Below are positions 1 through 5,948 of a DNA stretch of 7,758 nucleotides, in pieces. Source of the stretch: Candidatus Poribacteria bacterium (GTDB lineage Bacteria > Poribacteria > WGA-4E > WGA-3G); contig JAPPMR010000845.1 in NCBI GenBank assembly GCA_028818995.1, positions 1 through 7,758 of the forward strand. Direction: 5' to 3'. A program made the translations under genes and the position numbers. The notes below the pieces were generated by a model. The model had not been told where the DNA came from and searched no databases. It worked only from the letters and a program-made list of their open reading frames with translations. Position 1 is the first letter of the stretch. Every line of letters starts with the position of its first letter.

Positions 1-16
1 TGTAAATAAGTTTACA
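1..16. repeat. Short perfect inverted repeat at the window edge
   Basis: TGTAAA (1-6) and TTTACA (11-16) are exact reverse complements separated by TAAG. The spacing and symmetry resemble a small regulator-binding site. It could equally be the outer part of a longer palindrome centred near position 56, because bases 1-19 pair with 93-111 at about 12 of 19 positions. The left flank is cut off, so its extent cannot be judged. Confidence 0.4.
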
Positions 17-23
17 TATATTC

Positions 24-88
24 TGTAGGAGCGATCTCCGAATCGCGACGAAACCCTTGTTAGTCGGGAATCGGAGTTCCCTCCTACA
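24..88. repeat. Head-to-head pair of TGTAGGA palindromic repeats
   Basis: The left arm (24-49) starts TGTAGGA and ends CGAC. The right arm (63-88) is the same element on the other strand. The arms are reverse complements at 22 of 26 positions, with a 13-nt loop (50-62), so the whole can fold into one long hairpin. Each arm is also a small hairpin: GCGAT (31-35) pairs with ATCGC (42-46), and GGGAA (66-70) pairs with TTCCC (77-81). The four mismatches between arms all fall in these inner stems, and in each arm both sides of the stem changed together. Related copies lie at 3643-3667, 3698-3720 and 6802-6828. I infer a dispersed structured repeat of the REP/MITE kind. Confidence 0.8.
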
Positions 89-119
89 TCTCAGATGTCC
101 AGTTAATTGTAGAATCCAC

Positions 120-139
120 TATAATACCTACTGGTAGGT
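120..139 (+). promoter_or_regulatory. Possible -10 box with adjacent inverted repeat
   Basis: A consensus TATAAT (120-125) is followed directly by ACCTAC (126-131), TG, and GTAGGT (134-139), a perfect 6-bp inverted repeat where transcription would start. The 12-nt string TATAATACCTAC recurs at 6998-7009 in the promoter of the amidohydrolase gene. No good -35 element sits 16-18 nt upstream, and there is no TG for an extended -10. The site is therefore a weak candidate for an upstream promoter of the tricorn-like gene with an operator-like palindrome. Confidence 0.3.
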
Positions 140-207
140 GCTTTGATGAAGATTGATTATTTTATTCAGTAATTTTTCGTCTACACAAGTCATGTGTCCG
201 CCTTTGC

Positions 208-231
208 TGGCGAGGTTTCCTAACCTTGCCA
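208..231. other. Stable hairpin followed by a T-rich tract
   Basis: TGGCGAGGTT (208-217) pairs with AACCTTGCCA (222-231) around a TCCT loop, giving 10 pairs with one G-T wobble. A T-rich run follows at 241-251. A competing short stem, CGCC (199-202) with GGCG (209-212), uses some of the same bases. It could be an imperfect terminator for the gene left of the window, an attenuator in the tricorn-like leader, or another dispersed palindrome. The 9-nt gap before the T-run is longer than in a typical intrinsic terminator. Confidence 0.45.
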
Positions 232-273
232 AACTACCGATTTATTTTTTTAAACTTCATGTAAGCGCGTTGA

Positions 274-300
274 TTGACAGTATATCGTTAATCACAAAAT
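274..300 (+). promoter_or_regulatory. Candidate promoter of the tricorn-like gene
   Basis: A perfect TTGACA (274-279) lies 54 nt before the start codon. The best -10 candidate is CAAAAT (295-300), but the spacer is only 15 nt, shorter than the usual 16-18. The same ATTGACA string forms the -35 of the better promoter at 3775-3803, which supports the assignment a little. A strong ribosome-binding site, GGAGGTG (323-329), follows just before the ATG at 333. Confidence 0.35.
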
Positions 301-332
301 CCATTATTTCAACTGTATCTACGGAGGTGTAA

Positions 333-3300
333 ATGTCAGGATACTATCGATTCCCAACTATTTCCAATGAAACCATTGTTTTTGTTTGCGAAGATGATTT
401 GTGGACAGTCCCTATAAGTGGAGGCGTTGCACGAAGGCTTACATCTAATCTTGGTGCAACAGGATCGCCACAGTTATCCCCGGACGGTGAACGACTTGCA
501 TTTGCAGGACGTGAAGAAGGCCCATCAGAAGTTTACGTTATGCCCGCACTCGGCGGCGAAGCTAAACGGCTTACTTATCAAGGAAGTAATGTTAGCATTG
601 TTGGTTGGGATGCTGATGGCGAAAACATACTTTATTCCAGCGGCGCGGGGTCTGCATTTGGTGCATGGATATGGAGCATTTCTCCTGATGGTGGCGAACC
701 GCAACGTTTACCTTATGGACCCGCTAACCACATCGCATTCGGAGAAAACGGTGGCGTTATACTCGGCAGGTTAACACGCGAACCAGCACGCTGGAAACGC
801 TATCGTGGTGGCACAGCCGGACAACTCTGGATAGACGTAGATGGTGATGGACAATTTCAACCACTTGCACCTGTTGATAGTAATTTTACCACACCGATGT
901 GGATTAAGGATCGCATCTATTTTATTTCCGACCATGAAGGCGTAGGCAATATCTACTCCTGCCAAACCTCTGGCGAGGACATTCAACGACACACACATCA
1001 AGAAACCTACTACTGCCGTTCAGCGCAAACAGATGGTACTCAGATCGTCTACCACGCAGGTGCAGACCTTTGGATATACAATATTAAAGAAGATACCAAT
1101 CATCAAGTTGACGTTGAATTCCGTAGTCCGCGTATCCAGCGACAACGTAAATTTGTAAATGCTTCACAGTATCTGCAGGATTATGCGCTATCTGCTGATG
1201 GCAGATCTATTACCTTAACTTCTCGCGGTAAACTTTTTACAATGGCAAATTGGGACGGTGCTGTGCTACAGCAGGGCAATCGCAACGGCACCCGCTACCG
1301 CATGCCGCGATGGCTTAACGATGGAAAGAGCGTTGTCACCCTCTCCGATGCTGGCGGCGAAGAAGTGCTTGAAATTCATACCTGTGATGGTAGTGAAGAG
1401 GTCCGCCGTCTTGATGAACTTGACATCGGACACGTTAGACAACTCGCTGTTTGCCCACAAGGGGATAATTTGAAAGATCAACTCCTCATCGTTAATCACC
1501 GTTTTGAACTCCTACATATAGAACTCGAAACACCAGAACTTCGTGTACTTGACAAAAGCCTTTATAATCGCATCCAAGGTGTAAGTTGGTCGCCTGATGG
1601 AAAATGGATTGCCTATAGTTTTCCTGCAACAGAGACCACATCTTCAATCAAACTTTGCAATGTTGAAAGTGGAGAAATGTCGTATATCACCCAACCTGAG
1701 TTCAGCGATTTTGCACCTGCATGGGATCCTGATGGAAAATACCTCTATTTTCTTTCACAGCGCGAATTCGATCCTGTCGGGGACGCACTGCACTTTGACC
1801 TCGGATTTCCTACTGCGACACGACCAATGTTGGTAACGTTGCAGAAAGAATTACGAAATCCGTTTTTGCCTGCTACGCCGTCACCTGAGGACGAAAAAGA
1901 AAAAGAAGACAAGGAAAAAGAGGATAAGGATAATGAGGATAAGTCTGACGAAAAAGACGGTGATAAGAAAAAGAAAGCTGAAGAAAAAAAGAAAAAACCT
2001 ATCACCATAGAGTTAGAAGGCATTGAACAACGTGTTATTGCTTTTCCTTATTCGCACGGACGTTATAGGCAAATTGCTGGTGTTGAGGGTAAAGCGATTT
2101 TCACGTCTTTTCCTGTTCAGCACGCGACTAACGCGCCAGGTGAGGAAGATTCAAGTGCTAAAGGGAAACTTCACGCTTACGATTTCAAAGAACAGAAAAA
2201 GGAAGTGCTTGTCCCAAATATTGACTCTTTCCAACTTTCGCGTGAATACAAAAATCTTTTATATCGCACAGGAAATCGGTTACGTGTGATCAAAGCGGGC
2301 AAAAAAGCTGAAGATGACCAGAAAGGCGAAAACAAGGGTGGCACTAACCGACACAGTGGTTGGATAGATGTCAACCGTGCCAGACCTTCCGTTATTCCTT
2401 CTGCCGAATGGAAACAGATGTATCGTGAGGCGTGGCGACTTCAGCGCGACTATTTCTGGACTGAAGACATGTCCGATGTTGATTGGGAAAACGTGTATGA
2501 ACGTTATCTTCCTGTACTTGAACGGGTTGCGACCCGTGCGGAATTTTCCGATCTGATGTGGGAGATGCAAGGAGAACTTGGCACTTCACACGCGTATGAA
2601 TCTGGTGGTGATTATCGCAGTTCCCCAAACTACGCACAAGGATTTCTCGGTGCTGATTATGTTTACGATCCTGAGAACAACGGCTATCGCATCACGCACA
2701 TTGTGCGAGGCGATACATGGAATGAGAGAAGAGATTCACCGCTCAACGCACCAGGTATCAATGTCCAAGAAGGGGACATTCTCCTTTCTATCGGGGGGCA
2801 ACAAGTGAGTGAAAATGTGTCTCCGGGTGAACTATTGGTCAATCTTGCTGGACAAGAGATTCAGACCACGTTTAAAAATGCCAGTGACGGTGAAAAACGC
2901 GTTGTAACGATCAAGGTGCTCGGCGGTGAAAGTGAATTACGATACCGAGAATGGGTCGCGCAAAATCGCAGATACGTACACGAAAAAACGGATGGCAAGA
3001 TTGGGTACGTCCATATTCCCGACATGGGAAGACGGGGATATGCTGAATTCCATCGTGGTTATCTTGCTGAAGTAAGTTATCCGGGACTCCTCATTGATGT
3101 CCGCTATAATGGAGGTGGAAATGTTTCACAACTGATTTTAGAAAAGTTGTCTCGCCACCGCATTGGATATGCTGTTCCTCGATGGGGCACGCCGCACCCT
3201 TACCCTGCTGCGTCTGTGTTAGGTCCAATGATCACTGTCACCAACGAAAATGCGGGGTCTGATGGCGATATTTTCTCACACTGCTTCAAATTGATGAAAT

Positions 3301-3617
3301 TAGGGAAGCTTATCGGTAAGCGAACATGGGGTGGCGTTATCGGTATTTCGCCACATCAAGGTTTTGTAGATGGCGGTTCAACAACGCAACCCGAGTACTC
3401 TTTCTGGTTTGTTGATGTTGGGTGGAACGTTGAAAACTACGGTACCGACCCAGACATTGAAGTGGATTATCGTCCGCAGGATTATATGGCAGAAGGGGAT
3501 CCACAACTTGATAAAGCGATTGAGATTCTCCTTCAAGAGATGGAAGAGAATCCGCCGGAACTCCCCGATTTTGGTGAGCGTCCGCGTTTAACATTGCCAA
3601 CCTTACCGAAAGCGTAA
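333..3617 (+). CDS. Tricorn-like protease, S41 family
   Basis: This is a cytosolic serine protease of the tricorn type (1094 residues; known tricorns are about 1070). Tricorn assembles into large rings and cuts peptides downstream of the proteasome or other ATP-dependent proteases. The N-terminal half (about 1-505) carries beta-propeller repeats with recurring SPDG or DPDG turns (49-52, 117-120, 420-423, 465-468). A Lys/Glu/Asp-rich linker (about 517-555) follows, then the helical core (689-760), a PDZ-like domain (about 763-862) and the S41 catalytic region (about 880-1050). Candidate catalytic residues are S752-H753 (TSHAYE), S976 (AGSDGD) and E1034 (WNVENYG). They match the tricorn S745/H746/S965/E1023 set in context and, within a few residues, in spacing. 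IDVRYNGGG (921-929) is the typical S41 strand. No signal peptide is seen. The start has an excellent GGAGGTG ribosome-binding site (323-329). The gene stands alone, closed by a terminator. A second charged stretch (657-672) is also family-atypical padding. Confidence 0.95.
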   Translation: MSGYYRFPTISNETIVFVCEDDLWTVPISGGVARRLTSNLGATGSPQLSPDGERLAFAGREEGPSEVYVMPALGGEAKRLTYQGSNVSIVGWDADGENILYSSGAGSAFGAWIWSISPDGGEPQRLPYGPANHIAFGENGGVILGRLTREPARWKRYRGGTAGQLWIDVDGDGQFQPLAPVDSNFTTPMWIKDRIYFISDHEGVGNIYSCQTSGEDIQRHTHQETYYCRSAQTDGTQIVYHAGADLWIYNIKEDTNHQVDVEFRSPRIQRQRKFVNASQYLQDYALSADGRSITLTSRGKLFTMANWDGAVLQQGNRNGTRYRMPRWLNDGKSVVTLSDAGGEEVLEIHTCDGSEEVRRLDELDIGHVRQLAVCPQGDNLKDQLLIVNHRFELLHIELETPELRVLDKSLYNRIQGVSWSPDGKWIAYSFPATETTSSIKLCNVESGEMSYITQPEFSDFAPAWDPDGKYLYFLSQREFDPVGDALHFDLGFPTATRPMLVTLQKELRNPFLPATPSPEDEKEKEDKEKEDKDNEDKSDEKDGDKKKKAEEKKKKPITIELEGIEQRVIAFPYSHGRYRQIAGVEGKAIFTSFPVQHATNAPGEEDSSAKGKLHAYDFKEQKKEVLVPNIDSFQLSREYKNLLYRTGNRLRVIKAGKKAEDDQKGENKGGTNRHSGWIDVNRARPSVIPSAEWKQMYREAWRLQRDYFWTEDMSDVDWENVYERYLPVLERVATRAEFSDLMWEMQGELGTSHAYESGGDYRSSPNYAQGFLGADYVYDPENNGYRITHIVRGDTWNERRDSPLNAPGINVQEGDILLSIGGQQVSENVSPGELLVNLAGQEIQTTFKNASDGEKRVVTIKVLGGESELRYREWVAQNRRYVHEKTDGKIGYVHIPDMGRRGYAEFHRGYLAEVSYPGLLIDVRYNGGGNVSQLILEKLSRHRIGYAVPRWGTPHPYPAASVLGPMITVTNENAGSDGDIFSHCFKLMKLGKLIGKRTWGGVIGISPHQGFVDGGSTTQPEYSFWFVDVGWNVENYGTDPDIEVDYRPQDYMAEGDPQLDKAIEILLQEMEENPPELPDFGERPRLTLPTLPKA

Positions 3618-3646
3618 TAGGAATATATCAGAACAAACTCACTGTA

Positions 3647-3672
3647 GGCGCGCTTACAAAGCGCGCCTTTTC
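3647..3672 (+). terminator. Intrinsic terminator of the tricorn-like gene
   Basis: GGCGCGCTT (3647-3655) and AAGCGCGCC (3659-3667) form a perfect 9-bp GC-rich stem with a 3-nt loop, followed at once by TTTTC. It begins 29 nt after the stop codon. The bases just upstream read TGTA, so the hairpin starts TGTAGG like the dispersed palindromes elsewhere in the window. It may be a member of that family recruited as a terminator. Confidence 0.85.
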
Positions 3673-3697
3673 TGTTTAATGCTTACAAACAGTCTTT

Positions 3698-3720
3698 TGT
3701 AGGAGGGCTTGTAAGTCTGA
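3698..3720 (+). repeat. Degenerate TGTAGGA palindromic repeat
   Basis: TGTAGGA (3698-3704) is followed by GGGCTT (3705-3710), GT, AAGTCT (3713-3718) and GA. The stem has four Watson-Crick pairs and two G-T wobbles. It matches the layout of the copies at 24-49, 63-88 (minus strand) and 6802-6828 but has a shorter loop. It lies between the tricorn terminator and the promoter of the next gene cluster. Confidence 0.6.
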
Positions 3721-3774
3721 ATTATCTGCATAAAACACTCAGAAAACGGAACTAAATGAATTTAGTAAAAACGA

Positions 3775-3803
3775 TTGACATCCACCTTCTCATGCGTTAA
3801 AAT
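3775..3803 (+). promoter_or_regulatory. Sigma-70-type promoter of the antitoxin-like/PIN/kinase cluster
   Basis: TTGACA (3775-3780), a 17-nt spacer and TAAAAT (3798-3803) make a near-consensus housekeeping promoter. Transcription should begin near 3810. That places the GTG at 3807 at or ahead of the transcript start and favours the ATG at 3894 for the first gene, leaving a leader of about 84 nt. No other promoter is apparent before 5914, so it probably serves all three following genes. Confidence 0.75.
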
Positions 3804-3839
3804 GCTGTGAGAGCATTCGCAGAAAGTTGCTTATTTTAT

Positions 3840-3859
3840 AGGCACAGTAAGGCACATAA
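3840..3859 (+). promoter_or_regulatory. Tandem 10-bp direct repeat in the leader, possible operator
   Basis: AGGCACA occurs at 3840-3846 and again at 3850-3856, exactly one helical turn apart, within the untranslated leader of the antitoxin-like gene. The neighbouring CAGTAAG (3845-3851) recurs at 3886-3892 beside the ribosome-binding site. Toxin-antitoxin operons are commonly autoregulated through repeats near the promoter, so these are candidate binding sites. The repeat is short and could be chance. Confidence 0.3.
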
Positions 3860-3893
3860 ACCAATTTTGCTAATTAACAAAAGGGCAGTAAGT

Positions 3894-4211
3894 ATGATTC
3901 CCGCTATCACAAAACTACTCATAAAAATTGAACAACTTGAATGGGATTTGGCAGAGATAAAAAAGGAGTTGGAAGAACTTCAAGCCCCTTTCATGAAGTC
4001 GCTCACACCCGAGGAGCGTCAAGCAGCGCGCTCCGCACGAGTCCGAGCACAAAATAAAAGACGGCGTTCGTTACGCAGAAAACGTGATCCTGAAGCTAAA
4101 ACCCTCACCGCTGAAGAACTTCAGCAGCTTCTTTTGGAGGAAGGGATAAACCCAGAAGATAACCTTGGCAGTCGTGCTATCATTGAGGAACGGGAGAAAC
4201 GGAGACCGTGA
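3894..4211 (+). CDS. Small charged coiled-coil protein, probable antitoxin partner of the PIN protein
   Basis: I do not recognise a named family for this 105-residue protein. Residues 3-32 form a heptad-like coiled coil (IEQLEWDLAEIKKELEELQ). Residues 44-64 are strongly basic (many Arg/Lys). The C-terminal part has a helix (TAEELQQLLLEEG, 72-84) and a charged tail, NPEDNLGSRAIIEEREKRR. Its stop overlaps the PIN gene start by 4 nt (GTGA), the arrangement of translationally coupled antitoxin-toxin pairs. In many VapBC-type pairs the antitoxin C-terminus inserts an arginine into the PIN active site, and the Arg-containing tail would suit that role. No ribbon-helix-helix or AbrB fold is evident. 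The ATG at 3894 is preferred because AAGGG (3881-3885) is suitably spaced. A GTG at 3807 would add 29 residues but coincides with the predicted transcript start. The antitoxin role is inference from context. Confidence 0.7.
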   Translation: MIPAITKLLIKIEQLEWDLAEIKKELEELQAPFMKSLTPEERQAARSARVRAQNKRRRSLRRKRDPEAKTLTAEELQQLLLEEGINPEDNLGSRAIIEEREKRRP

Positions 4212-4708
4212 ATTTTTTCTGGTTAGATGCAAGTGCAGGTATCAAAAGGTACGTTGTAGAAGGAGGATCACCGCTCATCAACCACCTCTTTGCTCGTGTT
4301 CCCTTGGATAAAATGTTTTGTTTGCTTGAAGGTGTTGGCGAAATCATTTCTATCATTGTCCGTATTAGGAATAGAGGTAAAATTACCATAGCAGGCTTTA
4401 ATCAGGCAAAACAGTTATTTGATAATGAGATCATTCATCGCAATGAAGTTCAACTGGTATTGGCAACCGAGGATCAAATAACCGATTCGTGGGATCTCAT
4501 TGAAAAGCATTTTATCAACAGTACTGATGCCATTTTACTTCAATGTGCGCTTGATAGAGTTAACGAACTGCGAATAGAAGGAGATAATCTGGTTCTTGTG
4601 AGTTCCGACAAACGCCTTATCAGAGCAGCACAAAGCGAAGGATTACTCATATTTAATCCTGAGACCAATAGTCAAGCAGCCTTAGATGTACTCATCGATC
4701 CACCATAG
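4208..4708 (+). CDS. PIN-domain protein, VapC-like putative RNase toxin
   Basis: The 166-residue product has the acidic pattern of PIN-domain Mg2+-dependent RNases: D7 in the first strand (WLDASAGIKRY), E45 in the helix GVGEIISIIVRIRNRGKI, D107 in NSTDAILL, and D134 in VSSDKRLIRAA. The order, spacing and full length fit the family, whose members cleave tRNA, rRNA or mRNA and act as type II toxins. It starts with GTG and overlaps the stop of the upstream charged protein by 4 nt, implying coupled translation. The conserved acidic residues suggest the enzyme is intact. The tail after about residue 150 (NPETNSQAALDVLIDPP) is slightly longer than in compact VapC toxins. The alternative is a PIN RNase with a non-toxin role, but the pairing favours a toxin-antitoxin module. 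The actual RNA target cannot be read from the sequence. Confidence 0.85.
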   Translation: MNFFWLDASAGIKRYVVEGGSPLINHLFARVPLDKMFCLLEGVGEIISIIVRIRNRGKITIAGFNQAKQLFDNEIIHRNEVQLVLATEDQITDSWDLIEKHFINSTDAILLQCALDRVNELRIEGDNLVLVSSDKRLIRAAQSEGLLIFNPETNSQAALDVLIDPP

Positions 4709-4717
4709 CAAACCACC

Positions 4718-5914
4718 ATGAACATACTCTGTGCGAACGTAGGCAGCACCTCGTTCAAATACCAAATCATAGACATGGAAACAACCACCTCTCTTGTTAA
4801 GGGAGGTGTAGAACGTATCGGCAATTCGCCATCAGCATTCACACATGCAGTGCCGGGCAAACCGTCCCGTGAAGGTGAAATTGATGCCCCATCACACACT
4901 GATGCGATTGCTCATGCAATGAAACTCATTACCGACCCCGAAGTCGGTTGTCTTACAGACCTCAACCAATTGGACGGTGTTGGATTCAAAACCATTCTTG
5001 CCAAAGGGTACTGGCGTTCAGCACGGATTACAGAAGAAGTTATTGAAGCATTGGAAGCATCTACACCGCTTGCACCGATGCACAACCCTGCCTATATCGC
5101 CTCTATCCTTGCCTTTCAGGAACTCCTTCCGAATACACCACTCGTTGCTGTCTTTGAGACATGGTTTCACCAAACTATTCCAGATTACGCCTACGAATTC
5201 GGCGTGCCACGTTTTTGGGTAGAAAAACACGGCATTCGCAAATACGGATTCCACGGCGCATCGCACCGCTACATTTCCGAACGCGTGCCGCAGATGCTTG
5301 GACGCGAAAGCGGAGAAGGACTTCGGATTATATCTTGCCACCTCGGGGGCAGTTCCTCCATCTGTGCCATCAAAGACGGAAAATCTATTGACACGTCAAT
5401 GGGCGCGTCAACACAATACGGCATGATACAATCCACGCGCTGTGGAGATTTAGATACCTTTGCTGTCCTATATCTTATGGATAAAGACGGATTCTCTACC
5501 GATGAAATTCGTCAGCAATTGATTGAGGAGTCGGGAGTAAAAGGTATCTCTGGTACCAGCGGTGACATGCGCGATGTAGAAGCGGCGATAAATTCTGGTA
5601 ACGACAACGCTCGTTTAGCCTTAGAGACTTATGTTTACGGTGTAAAAAAATATATCGGTGCGTATATTGCAGCGCTTGGTGGGGTTGATGTCATCGCTTT
5701 TGCTGGTGGTATCGGGGAAAAAAGTGCCACGACACGCGCTCAAATTTGCGAAGGGCTTGAATGGTGTGGTATCCATTTAGATGTTGAGAAAAATCAGAAA
5801 TCAACTGGAGAAAACGACCTATCTACGGACAACAGCCGCACGAAAATCCTCGTTGTTTCTACGAATGAGGAACTTATTGTATCACGTGAAACTGCACGGG
5901 TACTTTCTGCTTAA
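4718..5914 (+). CDS. ackA: Acetate/propionate kinase family protein with altered active site
   Basis: The 398-residue length and the order of motifs match acetate kinase, which interconverts acetate plus ATP and acetyl phosphate in the cytosol. Conserved features are N7 in the first phosphate loop (NVGSTSFKYQ), H122 (LAPMHNP), H179 (YGFHGASH), R241 (STRCGDLD), the AGGIGE motif (329-334) and E384 (STNEEL). Several usually invariant positions differ. The GHRVVHGG motif is GFKTILAKG, with K91 for the catalytic arginine. FDTAFH is FETWFH, with E147 for the catalytic aspartate. HLGNG is HLGGS, with G211 for asparagine. It may use another carboxylate or be weakly active. It begins 9 nt after the PIN stop with no clear Shine-Dalgarno site, so it is probably transcribed, and perhaps translated, from upstream. 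The start is supported by the alignment of the first strand. No phosphotransacetylase gene is in view. Confidence 0.88.
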   Translation: MNILCANVGSTSFKYQIIDMETTTSLVKGGVERIGNSPSAFTHAVPGKPSREGEIDAPSHTDAIAHAMKLITDPEVGCLTDLNQLDGVGFKTILAKGYWRSARITEEVIEALEASTPLAPMHNPAYIASILAFQELLPNTPLVAVFETWFHQTIPDYAYEFGVPRFWVEKHGIRKYGFHGASHRYISERVPQMLGRESGEGLRIISCHLGGSSSICAIKDGKSIDTSMGASTQYGMIQSTRCGDLDTFAVLYLMDKDGFSTDEIRQQLIEESGVKGISGTSGDMRDVEAAINSGNDNARLALETYVYGVKKYIGAYIAALGGVDVIAFAGGIGEKSATTRAQICEGLEWCGIHLDVEKNQKSTGENDLSTDNSRTKILVVSTNEELIVSRETARVLSA

Positions 5915-5948
5915 ATCTTTTAGGTTCACCCATCTCGACGCGGAGTTT

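Larger units (their letters stand above)
1..332. other. Intergenic region upstream of the tricorn-like gene
   Basis: No convincing coding sequence is visible on either strand. From left to right the region holds a perfect TGTAAA-N4-TTTACA inverted repeat, a head-to-head pair of TGTAGGA palindromes forming one long hairpin, a TATAAT box followed by a small ACCTAC/GTAGGT inverted repeat, a 10-bp hairpin followed by a T-rich stretch, a TTGACA box, and the ribosome-binding site of the following gene. The gene to the left lies outside the window, so part of this region may belong to its terminator or leader. Confidence 0.7.

Noticed and set aside
24..88. CRISPR-like repeat array
   Set aside because: Copies are few, lie in separate intergenic regions and opposite orientations, and have no regular spacers or cas genes.
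1745..2023. Minus-strand open frame rich in Ser and Phe
   Set aside because: It is the antisense of the Lys/Glu-rich insert of the tricorn-like gene. The composition is a by-product of the purine-rich sense strand and there is no start context.
2280..2808. Several overlapping short frames on both strands
   Set aside because: They are contained in the tricorn-like gene in other frames and show no domain signature. The main frame is uninterrupted with conserved catalytic motifs.
3807..3893. A longer version of the antitoxin-like gene starting at GTG 3807
   Set aside because: The GTG is 4 nt after the -10 box of a near-consensus promoter and would be at or before the transcript start. The extra 29 residues are unlike the charged helical body, and the ATG at 3894 has a suitable ribosome-binding site.
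5915..5948. Possible bidirectional terminator between the convergent kinase and permease genes
   Set aside because: No inverted repeat or T-run is visible in the 34-nt gap.
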